In this document: piece after piece, positions 8,527 to 17,426 of the stretch
How the letters are laid out: every line of letters starts with the position of its first letter
Position numbering within the stretch: the stretch's first letter is position 1
Assembly (NCBI GenBank): GCA_016860845.1
Contig: BOKF01000023.1
Span: 1-64,000 of the forward strand
DNA from: Chloroflexota bacterium
GTDB lineage: Bacteria > Chloroflexota > Anaerolineae > 4572-78 > J111
Length of the DNA stretch: 64,000 nt
Reading direction: 5' to 3'
The notes under the pieces: generated by a model
The model's database searches: none
Seen by the model: only the letters and a program-made list of their open reading frames with translations
Told to the model about the DNA's origin: nothing
Made by a program: the position numbers and the translations under genes

Positions 8527-9771
8527 ATGTTTCAACCCAATGGTTATCATCCGGATGAACATTTAGATGATCATTCAGACAACAACTCCATCCTCTGGCT
8601 CCCGGTCATTTTGGCAGCGAGCATTGCTATCCCCCTGATGGCCGGGTATTTGTTCGCCACCGCTCTGGTTAAAGCCAAGCAAAAACATACAGTCGCCCCG
8701 GATCCTCAGCAACCATCAACCCAGTCGAGCCCGACCCCCACTCTCACCGCGCCAATGATGCTTGCCGAAGAAACGATCCCAGTGACGGCGTTTGAGTCGG
8801 ACAGGGACTCTGTTGGTCAGACAGCCGCTCCCCAACCTGCCCCCTTTAAGCCGGCAGCAACCCCGTTTTGCGCGGTGCATGACCCCCAGTTAGATTTCTC
8901 CCCCGTTGAGATGTTGATCAAAAACAAGAGCCAGCGGGTCAGATGTTATAACCTGGATAAGAATGGCCTCGACCGGGTGGTTGCCGTTATCTTAAGCGAG
9001 GTGGCCGCCGGCGCGCATGAATCCGGTCCCTGGTCAGAGAGCCAACCCGGCGAGACAGCGCAACTGGAAGGCGAGCTCATCCAGTTTAATGTCGAGCAGT
9101 ACGAACCTGGCCACTGGATGCATCTTGAGCGTATCACCTACGAACACGCGGCTGACACCATGAAGCACGATATTTTGACGGCGGTCGCCGCTTTTACTCA
9201 AAAGACCGGATTTCCGATAGGGGTGCTGAGACCTTACTTAACTACCTGCCAGAATAAGGGTCATGGAGTAGTTGAATTCGAGTTGGGCCTGGACCTCACC
9301 ACCACAGATCTATTCGGCAAAGAACCGGCGTTTAATTTTGATAACAGGGTACAGTTGCCGCAGGGGTCATGGCTGTTCGCACCAGAGGTGGGGCCGGGTT
9401 ATAAAGGCGCTGATGCCCAAAGTCACATCGAAGCCTGCCAGGGGTTGATGAAAGCTGCTATCGAATCGTTGACGGCGTTTACCCTGACCACCGGCGACAC
9501 GGTCGAGGGGCTGTTGGTTTTTCCGGTCATAACCGATGACGCCGATGGCTTAACCATTTCTTATCATCCTGACGGAGTGGATGTTTTGTTTGGCGACTCG
9601 CTCGAGGAAGCGGCAGTTGAGCCGGCTCTGGTCCAGTCAACCGCAGTCGTTCCGATGGAGATAATCCCCGCCGCTGAAGCAGCGGCTGTATTCCCCAAAC
9701 CGCTTCCGGTCATGCGGCCATTGGATAGTCCTCCCATCGTTGCCGTCGAAGCCTCTTCCGTCGGCGTTTAA
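8527..9771 (+). CDS. Membrane-anchored protein of unknown function
   Basis: The 414-aa product has an acidic, histidine-rich N-terminus, one transmembrane helix (~24-47, LPVILAASIAIPLMAGYLF) and a Ser/Thr/Pro-rich linker (to ~115). A folded domain (~118-350) is probably outside the membrane. It contains a few scattered Cys (CAVHD, RCYNLD, TTCQN, IEACQ) that could form disulfides. The C-terminal ~60 residues are low complexity (Val/Pro/Ala). The ATG has GGTAAGGAG 9-15 nt upstream. The family is not recognised. It is followed in the same direction by two related small membrane proteins, which suggests a shared membrane function. Confidence 0.75.
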   Translation: MFQPNGYHPDEHLDDHSDNNSILWLPVILAASIAIPLMAGYLFATALVKAKQKHTVAPDPQQPSTQSSPTPTLTAPMMLAEETIPVTAFESDRDSVGQTAAPQPAPFKPAATPFCAVHDPQLDFSPVEMLIKNKSQRVRCYNLDKNGLDRVVAVILSEVAAGAHESGPWSESQPGETAQLEGELIQFNVEQYEPGHWMHLERITYEHAADTMKHDILTAVAAFTQKTGFPIGVLRPYLTTCQNKGHGVVEFELGLDLTTTDLFGKEPAFNFDNRVQLPQGSWLFAPEVGPGYKGADAQSHIEACQGLMKAAIESLTAFTLTTGDTVEGLLVFPVITDDADGLTISYHPDGVDVLFGDSLEEAAVEPALVQSTAVVPMEIIPAAEAAAVFPKPLPVMRPLDSPPIVAVEASSVGV

Positions 9772-9826
9772 CTGCCAAAACGGCAATTTAGCTAAAAATT
9801 CTTAGCCGGTTTTTAGGAGATATTTA

Positions 9827-10225
9827 ATGAATTTCCCATCACTTAAACCTAAATTCCATCAAACTATGAGCGCCGTTAAACAAACCTCTATCACCGTTAA
9901 GGCAAGCCTGGCGGCATTCTGGAATGAACAGAAGCGATCCATTCTGTGGGCTATCGCTATTGGTCTGCTGGTCGTAATAACCACAACTCTGTTTGTTTAC
10001 CTTTGGCGCCACTCGGTCCTATTCCGGGCAGTCGTGCTGGCCCTGGTCTCCGGCCTGGCACTGGGCCTGAACAATATCCTGGGTTGGCTGAAGAACCGCA
10101 TCCTCCAAGAGCAGCCGATTACCATGACGACAGAGCGGGCCTTATCGTTTGGGGAACACTCCGCCACCAGATCCAGGGAGTCCCTTGCGTCTTTTGAGGG
10201 GGAGCGTGTTTTAGCGGTCGGCTAG
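9827..10225 (+). CDS. Small membrane protein, paralogue 1
   Basis: The 132-aa product has an amphipathic basic N-terminus (~1-35), a transmembrane helix (~39-58), the segment YLWRHSVLFRAVVLALVSGLALGLNNILGWLKN (two short stretches, ~60-95) and a polar tail. It is clearly homologous to the gene at 10457: both contain FRA(V/I)VLA and GLALGLNNIL(G/A)WLKN. Tandem duplication followed by divergence of the C-termini is inferred. RBS AGGAG at 9815-9819. Function unknown. Confidence 0.75.
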   Translation: MNFPSLKPKFHQTMSAVKQTSITVKASLAAFWNEQKRSILWAIAIGLLVVITTTLFVYLWRHSVLFRAVVLALVSGLALGLNNILGWLKNRILQEQPITMTTERALSFGEHSATRSRESLASFEGERVLAVG

Positions 10226-10279
10226 TGATCGCAGTCAACTATCCCACAACTCAACTCCATCTGTCTGCAACATTTATCT

Positions 10280-10316
10280 AAACAGATCAGCCTGCTATAG
10301 GGCTGGTCTGTTTGTT
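10280..10316 (+). terminator. Rho-independent terminator
   Basis: A 13-bp stem with one G-T pair (AAACAGATCAGCC at 10280-10292, GGCTGGTCTGTTT at 10301-10313) lies 55 bp after the first paralogue and runs into a T-rich tail. It separates the two paralogues into distinct or attenuated units. Confidence 0.65.
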
Positions 10317-10456
10317 GTCCTCTAAAGTCAAGGAGGTAATGCCGCTGAAACCAATCTTTACCGAATAGACAGCTGTCCCCGCAACAACTTGTTTCATAAT
10401 TTAATCCTCTTACCAAAAATCTATTCAATATTGTAACCCTATAAAGGAGAACCCTC

Positions 10457-10873
10457 GTGAACATCCAAACACTCAAAGCTAAATTTAACCAAGCCGTCGC
10501 CGGTGTCAAGCAGGCCTTCCATAACGCCAAAATGACCTTGGTTGCGTTTTGGGCTAATCACAGGCGCACTATTCTGCAACTTGCGGCCCTTATAGTTATC
10601 GGGGTAGTTGTATCTGTGCTGTGCGTCTATTTCTGGCGTCGCTCCCCGATTTTTCGTGCGATCGTGCTGGCTATGGTCGCTGGCCTGGCGCTGGGCCTGA
10701 ACAATATCCTGGCCTGGCTGAAGAACCACGTCCCACAGGAGCAGTTGGTTAAGGCGGTCGGTCATCCGATGGACAACTTCATCGGCGAACCGGCTACTGA
10801 CTATGCTGGTTACAACGTGGTCGGGGCCGAGGACCCGAGCCTGTTTTTGGCTGCCGACGGGCGGATGAACTAA
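10457..10873 (+). CDS. Small membrane protein, paralogue 2
   Basis: The 138-aa product matches the gene at 9827 through its first ~100 residues: basic amphipathic start, transmembrane helix LAALIVIGVVVSVLCVYFW, then FRAIVLAMVAGLALGLNN. Its tail differs and is acidic (GAEDPSLFLAADGR). An AAAGGAG ribosome-binding site precedes the proposed start, GTG at 10457. The strong nucleotide identity around GGCCTGAACAATATCCTGG supports a recent duplication. Function unknown; the fold suggests a helical hairpin in the membrane. Confidence 0.75.
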   Translation: MNIQTLKAKFNQAVAGVKQAFHNAKMTLVAFWANHRRTILQLAALIVIGVVVSVLCVYFWRRSPIFRAIVLAMVAGLALGLNNILAWLKNHVPQEQLVKAVGHPMDNFIGEPATDYAGYNVVGAEDPSLFLAADGRMN

Positions 10874-10913
10874 GTAATTTCATTCGTCGGGAGGGTGTGT
10901 ATTGCCTTTAGCG

Positions 10914-10948
10914 AAAAGCCTCGCCTGAAACCAGGCGAGGCTTTTTTT
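10914..10948 (+). terminator. Strong rho-independent terminator
   Basis: A 14-bp perfect stem, AAAAGCCTCGCCTG (10914-10927) with CAGGCGAGGCTTTT (10932-10945), an AAAC loop and a T7 run. It closes the 10457 gene's transcript. Confidence 0.9.
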
Positions 10949-11196
10949 GTTGTTAGACTCTGTCGCTGCTTCTCGGAAACAGCAGACCGAAATTTCCTAT
11001 TAAGACCTAGCAGTTCGAGCTCTGACACATCCAAGCCGCTATCCGATCTGGATCGGACGCAGCGGGACATACGCCTCCACATCTTTTGAGCTCTTAGACA
11101 TTACCTTCTCCGGTCATTGGGAATTGTACTACATAGAATCGATGATGCTTTGAGGACGGCTAGGTAGCGGTATAGAAGAAAAACAAGCTTACGTGC

Positions 11197-11230
11197 ACGG
11201 CGACCTCCATTATGGATGTCGCCGTTTTTC
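11197..11230 (+). terminator. Orphan terminator hairpin
   Basis: ACGGCGAC (11197-11204) pairs with GTCGCCGT (11218-11225) and T5 follows. There is no protein gene directly upstream: 10949-11196 holds only a small hairpin (TCCGATC/GATCGGA, 11042-11057). This hints at a short untranslated transcript ending here. Confidence 0.6.
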
Positions 11231-11284
11231 TTTATTAAAGCCAAAAATATGATTGAGAGATTGCCAACTGTTTATTAAAACTCC

Positions 11285-12070
11285 GTGCTACAATAGGGCG
11301 GGGGAGCGCGCCAGGCTCAGCGCCAAAAGAAATGTCCCGACCTAATAACCTTCTCCACTAAACTGCTCGGCGAAGCGGGAACCCTGCGAATTTGGCCGGA
11401 TAATGCCAGACACAGGGGGTTAGCACGGAGTTGAATAGGCTTTTGCCAGGGGTCCTAGAGGGGTTGATTAGGGGGTAACCAGGCTTAGAGGATGAGCTGG
11501 GGTCAGACTGGCTTGGCCAGAGCCAGGGGAAACGCTGGATACAGGGGGGTCTTATGGAGTTTGACTAGAGGTTACCCAAACGTGTGTCGGGGGGACACCC
11601 TTCCGATAGGGGATTATTCAAGGATTATAAAGGGATAAGCCGGGCGGCCGAATTGGGACGGAACCGGGCAATGAAATGTACAACGGTCGCACCTGGGGTC
11701 ATCCAGAGGTCGTGTGGAATTCGCATATAAGTTTATCAGGAGTTGTATGGTGATTTGTCAGGGGTTGTTTACGAGGTCGCGAGCGGCTGGATGGATGGTC
11801 CGATACAGGATCGAGTTGAGGCAGGCGAGGGGTTGGTTTGGTTCATCAGAGGAATACAGGATACAGGAGTCGGTACAGGGGTTCTATAGGGGTCGGAGCA
11901 AGGGAGGGCGTTTCTAGGACTGATTGGGGAATCTAGGGTGCCAGCGGGCAGGGGAACAGGCCTGAGAGGAGTATAGGATACAGGGGGCTATACAGTGGTT
12001 TTATCGGGGGTAAGGATGTGTGAGTGCCTGGTAAGCGAATCAGATTGAACGCTCAGTGATGTTGGAGAAA
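11285..12070. other. G-rich, gene-free region with degenerate GATACAGG/GGGGTT motifs
   Basis: No convincing reading frame exists on either strand. The + strand is strikingly richer in G than C: counting 11821-12000 gives 76 G and 25 C. Short motifs recur: GATACAGG or GGATACAGG (around 11537, 11802, 11857, 11983) and GGGGTT(G/C) (around 11460, 11762, 11829, 11878). A TACAAT box at 11289-11294 could be a −10. It may be a structured RNA gene, decayed tandem repeats, or an R-loop-prone spacer; the sequence alone does not decide. Confidence 0.4.
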
Positions 12071-12219
12071 CGCTCATGGAGAGGAAGCGGGGCTAGTGAG
12101 CGGTAAGCGAAAATGATGGTGGAGAGTGAGCGTTTTTACTTCTTAGATTTCATCGGTAACTGGCCGAGGACATCAAAAATCCGGCCGGAATTTGACACCT
12201 GCAGGCCAAAGCCGGTGTA

Positions 12220-12254
12220 CGCGACGGTACTACAATGGTACCGTCGCGTTTTTC
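12220..12254 (+). terminator. Rho-independent terminator after the G-rich region
   Basis: An 11-bp perfect stem, CGCGACGGTAC (12220-12230) with GTACCGTCGCG (12238-12248), is followed by T5. No protein gene precedes it, so it could end a non-coding transcript from the G-rich region. Confidence 0.75.
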
Positions 12255-12285
12255 TTCTTAAACTCTATTACTTCGCCGAGCATGA

Positions 12286-12504
12286 TCTGATACTTGCCAA
12301 CTCGACCCTGGCGCTCTACCCCGCCGCTGCCCAACGCCCGCACTGCGAGAAATTCTCTATCTGCTTGCGGCGCAACAAAAATCCCTTTCGGCCTGGCTGT
12401 AGGCATTGCCCTGCCTTGACTACAGCATAACCCAACTCGCTGGACACTTTGAGGCTGGTAAAGCTGCTATGCAGCTTACAGTTTTTGAAGATTTGTTTCA
12501 ATAA
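12286..12504 (+). pseudogene. Decayed coding fragment with an in-frame stop
   Basis: One frame reads as protein on both sides of a single TAG (12400-12402): ALREILYLLAAQQKSLSAWL, the stop, then ALPCLDYSITQLAGHF and MQLTVFEDLFQ before TAA at 12502-12504. Helix-rich composition and lack of a start suggest a remnant. The ending resembles the methylase-like gene's ending (TFADLF versus VFEDLF), which may be chance. Confidence 0.3.
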
Positions 12505-12557
12505 AACTGCCGAGCGAAAATGAAGTGGCTGGTTGAATTTATAGGAATAGTAAGGTC

Positions 12558-12607
12558 AATCACCTTGGCCGTCAACCCCTAGAAACACGGGGTTTTGCAA
12601 GGTGATT
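12558..12607. other. Long imperfect inverted repeat
   Basis: AATCACCTTG (12558-12567) pairs with CAAGGTGATT (12598-12607), and inside it AACCCC pairs with GGGGTT. There is no T-run, so it is not an obvious terminator. The rest of 12505-12824 shows nothing recognisable apart from a TnsB-site-like 12-mer at 12759-12770. Confidence 0.5.
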
Positions 12608-12824
12608 ATGCTCAAGGAATCCATAAAGCCCATAGCAAGAAATGTTTAACACAAAAAGACACTCAGTCAGCAAATTTCTTCAACACCTACTCTTAAGGAT
12701 TCTAAAGTTACCTCAATTTAGAAGACCAAGTGTCTGTTCTCGCTTCTGCCCCGAGGCATAGTTTTGCACGGGAATCAACTCTATTTTCAATTTCCACTCA
12801 AGAGACAGCCTCAATGCTAACTGA

Positions 12825-15800
12825 TTATCGAATCTCGACTGGAACAGCAAGGTTTTGGAAAAGTGAAGACACCATTCTCTCATCCACCCCCGGCGACCCA
12901 TTGAGATTAACACTGGCTCGCCAGTTGGCCGGATTATTCGGGTCTTGCTCTGGATCCACAATTACCAGGGAGTCGCCCTGACTATCGGCGCTGACCGGCC
13001 AGCCGTTCTCATCGTCGTATTCCAGCGAAAGTATGTCCTGACCCTGAGCATCTTTCAGGCGAAGGGTCTCGCCTTTATTGGACAGTTGTCCCTCGTAAAC
13101 CCCATCCACCCGCACACCCGGGTATCTTTGGGCGAAAGCGGCCTGGTTGTGGACCAACACTATTAATTGCTGGGGCGCGAGAGCGGGAGAGGTGGGTGGG
13201 AAGGTAAAGCGAATACCCTCCGCGAAGGAGAGGCCGGAGAGGCTCAACTCGCTGGGATCAATATTTTTCAGTTCGATAAACTCGTAATCGTCGCCCCCAG
13301 CCGGATTGTACATGATTTCGGTGATCTGAAGTCGGCTATTAACTTCAGTCTCAAGGGTGAAGCTGGCTTCATTGAGCGCGCTCCAAACCCCTCCACGGAA
13401 CACCCGCCCTTTAAGGTGGGTCGTGTCCGTTAGAACCAGGGGCGTCCGGTAAGTCCTCGCCGTAGGGGCAATTGCGCCGGTCAGGGGCTGCCTGGGGTCA
13501 GAGCCATTGGTGGTGTAAAGAATGGCTCCCTGGCCGGGAGAAATGCCGGTCATGGTCAGAGTGAAGCCAGGCGTGATCTGGCCGCCCTGTTGGCTGAAGA
13601 TTGGCGGGTCAAGCTTGGGATAATAGCCTGCCTTGCGGGTCAGGGCAATCAACCGGGCCGCATTCCCATCCATCTGCCTCAACACGTCGTCCCTGGCTTT
13701 GAACCAATCCGCCTGGGTCAGGGGCGTCTCAAAGCGGGTATCCCCCCAGCGGGCGGACTCGCCAATGATAGCTTGCTCCACTTCCTGGTTGATGCTCGAC
13801 CAGCGGGCCTGAGAGTTGGCATCGGAGAGAGGGCCGTCATTGAACAAGTGCCGGTACATCCGGTCGGCCAATTCCACCTTAAAATCAGGGTTCTTGAGCA
13901 GGGCATTAAAAAGCGGTTTGACCAGGTTGGGCCGTCCCTCGTATTCATCATATTCCATATAAATTTCAGCGCCGTTAAACCAAGTCCGTTCCCCATCCCA
14001 GACAAAATATCTCACCTGGCCGGATGGCTTTTGCACGGCGGCAACCCAGTTATTGAAGCCCCAATCGAGATTGCCGCTGTACCAGTTCAAGATGAGATAA
14101 TCAATAAAATGAGGGATGTCGAGATAGGTCTGAATAAGCGCATATTTTTCCGGGTCTTCCAGATGACCTTCACGAGCCAATTGGTTCAAAGTCTGAAACC
14201 GCTCGCTGGTGTTGGTGAGGGCCGTGTCGGGGTCAACGACCTGCCAATCCGTTTGTTCCCCGCCAAAATAGGCCGACATAAAAGACTCTTCCGGCCTTTC
14301 GACAATATTGTACAGCCCCCAATACAGGCCATTCAGATAGAGGTGGACAAATCTGCCCCGCGCCCCATAACCGGATACAGCCAACTGCGATGCCCGCAGC
14401 CACTCGTCGCGGGTGTAGGTGGTCAGCTTGAGGTCCTCCGGCCATTTGGGATAGCCAGCGTAACTCCGGTTGACCCCGCTGCGCAGGATGAGCGTATCAA
14501 ATTCGTCCACCGGAGAACCGGGAAAGAGGGGATAGTGGAGCCTGGCCTCCCCGTATTCGCTTCTGAAAAAAAGACGCAACGGGTGCTTGGGGATATTTCC
14601 TGACCGGCCTAGCTCGCCGTGCATCCGCAGACCAGCATTGATTTGAAATCCGGGTTCGTGATGCCGGGGATCAATCAGCTCTACCGAGACCGGGCGCTCC
14701 CAGGCCCGGCCTCTGTGTTCAGGATTGGCGTAGAGGTGGTAGAAGCTGGACATATCGGTCACCAGGGACAGGGTAGGAATAGCCTGGAGTGCTTCCTTGA
14801 TGACCCCTCGATAACGCGGATCATTGACGACCTCCGGGTCCATCTCATAGTCGGCCTGTACCGGAGCGCCTTTGTAGCCGCCCCATGTCTTGGGGAAGGC
14901 AGGCGGGTTTTTGGGCTGGGTCAAAACATCGTCCAGAAAAATGTAACTGTGGGTCGCTGCGGGTGAGGGTTTGAAAGTTGGTTTGAACGCAGCAGCCCGG
15001 ACCAGGCTGGTGTGGGTGATGGTCAAGGGAGCCGTGTAAACCATACCGCCGGTCTCGGTTGGCTCGCTGCCGTTAGTGGTGTAGCGAATGATTGCGCCGG
15101 GAGTGGTCGTCCTCAACTCAAGGGTAAAAGGAGCGTCGTAAAAGCCTCGCTCGGCACTGAAGGTGACCGGTGCGACCAGGCCAGTCCAGGCGGAGCCTTC
15201 ATCGTTAGGCTGGCCGGGGGAGGGGTTCTGGAAATAACCGTAAGCCCGGTCAGCGGTAATCTGAGGAGAGCGGCCATAGGAAACATCGGCTAACTGCCCA
15301 GGAAAAGTTTGGCCTGTTTCCTCTCCTGACTGGTCCGGCTCAGCAGGCGAGGTAACATCCATAAATTGAGCCTGGAAAATATTGTAAAGCCCTAAAAATT
15401 CTCCCTCCTGGTTGAGCTTGAAGTTCGTATGCAGTTCCCTGCCAGGCTGGGCCGGGCGGCGATCTTTGCCGGAAGCAAAGACGAGCAGGTACTTGTGGCC
15501 CCCCAGCGTCACATCGGGGAAAGCCCATTTTTCCGGTTGCGCGGGGTCATCGGTTAGGGACCAACCGGCCAGGTTGATGGCTTGTTCGCTTCGGTTGTAA
15601 AGTTCGATCCAGTCGGAAGGGTCGCCATCCTCGTCGGTGAGGCCGATTTGATTGGCGGCTACGAACTCATTGATGATCAGGTCGCCGGGATTTTGGCTGA
15701 ACGCAGACGTGGCTAAGCCGGCGGGCAAACTTAGCAGCAGACCTACCAGCAGGATGGTCCAGAAAAATATTTGAGTTCGAGTCGAATGAGACCTTCGCAC
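12825..15800 (-). CDS. Secreted CotH-kinase-like protein with lamin-tail and chitobiase-type domains
   Basis: The 991-aa protein starts with a signal peptide (~1-36). The order is: lamin-tail domain (~38-155, LIINEFVAAN and DWIELYNRS), a chitobiase/hexosaminidase C-terminal-type beta domain (~211-285, IIRYTTNGSEPT), a CotH domain (~345-690, with LYLNGLYWGLYNIVERP and the YFVWDGERTWF segment), a second chitobiase-type domain (~715-800, ILYTTNGSDPR) and a second lamin-tail domain (~815-945, ITEIMYNP and YEFIELKN). CotH proteins are atypical secreted protein kinases of spore coats and surfaces; here a role in phosphorylating surface proteins is only inferred. It starts 20 bp after the beta-propeller gene and is the last gene of the ECF sigma operon. 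Confidence 0.88.
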   Translation of the reverse strand: MRRSHSTRTQIFFWTILLVGLLLSLPAGLATSAFSQNPGDLIINEFVAANQIGLTDEDGDPSDWIELYNRSEQAINLAGWSLTDDPAQPEKWAFPDVTLGGHKYLLVFASGKDRRPAQPGRELHTNFKLNQEGEFLGLYNIFQAQFMDVTSPAEPDQSGEETGQTFPGQLADVSYGRSPQITADRAYGYFQNPSPGQPNDEGSAWTGLVAPVTFSAERGFYDAPFTLELRTTTPGAIIRYTTNGSEPTETGGMVYTAPLTITHTSLVRAAAFKPTFKPSPAATHSYIFLDDVLTQPKNPPAFPKTWGGYKGAPVQADYEMDPEVVNDPRYRGVIKEALQAIPTLSLVTDMSSFYHLYANPEHRGRAWERPVSVELIDPRHHEPGFQINAGLRMHGELGRSGNIPKHPLRLFFRSEYGEARLHYPLFPGSPVDEFDTLILRSGVNRSYAGYPKWPEDLKLTTYTRDEWLRASQLAVSGYGARGRFVHLYLNGLYWGLYNIVERPEESFMSAYFGGEQTDWQVVDPDTALTNTSERFQTLNQLAREGHLEDPEKYALIQTYLDIPHFIDYLILNWYSGNLDWGFNNWVAAVQKPSGQVRYFVWDGERTWFNGAEIYMEYDEYEGRPNLVKPLFNALLKNPDFKVELADRMYRHLFNDGPLSDANSQARWSSINQEVEQAIIGESARWGDTRFETPLTQADWFKARDDVLRQMDGNAARLIALTRKAGYYPKLDPPIFSQQGGQITPGFTLTMTGISPGQGAILYTTNGSDPRQPLTGAIAPTARTYRTPLVLTDTTHLKGRVFRGGVWSALNEASFTLETEVNSRLQITEIMYNPAGGDDYEFIELKNIDPSELSLSGLSFAEGIRFTFPPTSPALAPQQLIVLVHNQAAFAQRYPGVRVDGVYEGQLSNKGETLRLKDAQGQDILSLEYDDENGWPVSADSQGDSLVIVDPEQDPNNPANWRASVNLNGSPGVDERMVSSLFQNLAVPVEIR

Positions 15801-15820
15801 GCTGTTTCAGAACCTCAACA

Positions 15821-17425
15821 TCAACGCAGCACCCCGATCCGGCTAAAGGACCAGTCCGGGCCAACCGGGGCGTTGGCAATGATTTCGACCGGGTCTGAGC
15901 CATCGCCCTTCATTTTCCAGATGCTCCAACTGCCGCCGCGGGTGCTGCGGAAAACCAGGTCGCCGTTGGGCAGGTAAGCGGGCAAAGTGTCATGACCGGG
16001 CGTATCGGTGAGACGCTGCAGATTGCTGCCATCCACATTCACCGTGTAAATATCGGTACTGCCCCCCGAGTCACGGCTGAAGGCAATGGTCTGCCCATCC
16101 GGCGACCAGGTGGGAAACGAGTCGCTGCCGCTCGTGGTAATGCGGGTGTGGCCGGAGTCAGTGCGGTTGGAAATCCAAATGCCAGTTTGATTATTGCGGC
16201 CGGAGCGGTAGACAATTTTCTGGCTGTCCGGCGACCAGTCGGCCTGCTCGCCGATAATCTCGTAGCGGAACTGCTGGTTGGCCTCGGTGCCCAGGAAGTA
16301 AATTCGGCGGCCCCCGCCCCGATCTCCATCATAAGCAATCATCGTTCCATCCGGAGCAACATTGGCCCAGCGGGCGGTGCCGTCATTCCAGCCGTGCCCT
16401 TGATAAAGTTGGATTTGCTTGGGGCTGGCAGGCAGCGAGGTGGCCGTCAGACGCATAATGCCATTGGTCACGCCGGACTGGGGATAGAGCTGGTCAATGC
16501 CCTCTTCACCGTAGACGAAAATATAGCGGCTGTCCAGCGACCAGGACGGCCCGGCCGCTCGTCCCAAAATGAACTGCTCCTGGCTGCCGTTGGTGTCGTT
16601 CATATACAGGTTATGCTTCTGGCCATCCCACTTGGTGTAGACGAGGAGATAAACCTGGGCCAAGTCGGCCAGGTCAGGGGTCTCGGCGGCTGCCGTCTCC
16701 TCGGCGCTTTCGATGGTAAAACTGCCGGCCGTTAGCAGTTCGTCGTTGATGTAAAATTCCAGCGTCCACTCACCTGCCGGCAGAGAGTCATCGCCGGTTT
16801 CAATCACATAATCATACGTGCCGCCGGCCTCTTCCAGCCAGGGCTGGCTGACCCGTGATACCTCAGTCCCATTATGATACCAGACCTGGCTCCAGGTATG
16901 AGCAGGGGTCAGGTTGGCGTACTCAAAGGTCGCGTGAATTTGACTCGTGCCTTCGGCAAAGGAGAAACCCGATTTGGTCGGCTCGCCGGTTTCGGAAGGT
17001 TCCAGGGTGAAGGTCAGCGGACTCATTTCGGGCAGTCCGCTAGCAGTTTCGGACCCTGCCGGGGCTGATTCATTGTTACTGAACGAATCCGCCGGTGATT
17101 CCACCGGTGCGGATTCATCGACCTCCGGCGAAACTGGCTCATCGTTGCCGAACGAGTCCGCCTGCAACCGACCCTCCTGGGCTGCCTCGGCGTCCGGCGA
17201 AACGACGGCCTCATTACCCGCCGAGGCCGTCACCCCACTGCGAACGAAGAAGAGACCCCCGCCAATGAATAGGCCCAAACAGAGTAACAAAATGCAGCCA
17301 ACCCCTCCAACAGCCAGATAAATCCCTTTTTTAGGCGCTTGTTTTGAGGGTGGAGCGCCGGATGGATCCGGCACAATTTCCTCAGGTAAAGGAGCCGGGT
17401 TGCTTTCACTTAGTTTATCTTCCAT
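15821..17425 (-). CDS. Membrane-anchored TolB-like beta-propeller protein
   Basis: The start is the ATG at 17425, preceded by GGGAGG and lying 1 nt after the stop of the upstream gene. The upstream open frame is a shadow of that gene's Gly/Ser-rich tail. The 534-aa product has a short cytoplasmic Pro-rich start, one transmembrane helix (~34-60), an acidic Ser/Pro linker, a beta-sandwich (~135-245, FTLEPSETGEPTK to SFTIES) and a WD40-like PD40 propeller (~255-534). The propeller shows repeats such as WSPDSQKIVYRS and WSPDGQTIAFSRD. It probably senses or scaffolds at the outer face of the membrane. It sits in the sigma operon between the sigma-adjacent membrane protein and CotH. Confidence 0.85.
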   Translation of the reverse strand: MEDKLSESNPAPLPEEIVPDPSGAPPSKQAPKKGIYLAVGGVGCILLLCLGLFIGGGLFFVRSGVTASAGNEAVVSPDAEAAQEGRLQADSFGNDEPVSPEVDESAPVESPADSFSNNESAPAGSETASGLPEMSPLTFTLEPSETGEPTKSGFSFAEGTSQIHATFEYANLTPAHTWSQVWYHNGTEVSRVSQPWLEEAGGTYDYVIETGDDSLPAGEWTLEFYINDELLTAGSFTIESAEETAAAETPDLADLAQVYLLVYTKWDGQKHNLYMNDTNGSQEQFILGRAAGPSWSLDSRYIFVYGEEGIDQLYPQSGVTNGIMRLTATSLPASPKQIQLYQGHGWNDGTARWANVAPDGTMIAYDGDRGGGRRIYFLGTEANQQFRYEIIGEQADWSPDSQKIVYRSGRNNQTGIWISNRTDSGHTRITTSGSDSFPTWSPDGQTIAFSRDSGGSTDIYTVNVDGSNLQRLTDTPGHDTLPAYLPNGDLVFRSTRGGSWSIWKMKGDGSDPVEIIANAPVGPDWSFSRIGVLR

Positions 17426-17426
17426 C

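Noticed and set aside
11714..11917. A 67-aa frame in the G-rich region
   Set aside because: Arg/Gly-rich translation caused by the base skew, no RBS, no homology pattern.
11285..12070. RNase P RNA, tmRNA or 6S RNA
   Set aside because: None of the conserved core motifs of these RNAs was found in the region.
12713..12961. An 82-aa minus-strand frame
   Set aside because: It overlaps the 3' end of the CotH gene in another frame and has no coding features of its own; the TnsB-like 12-mer inside it is reported separately.
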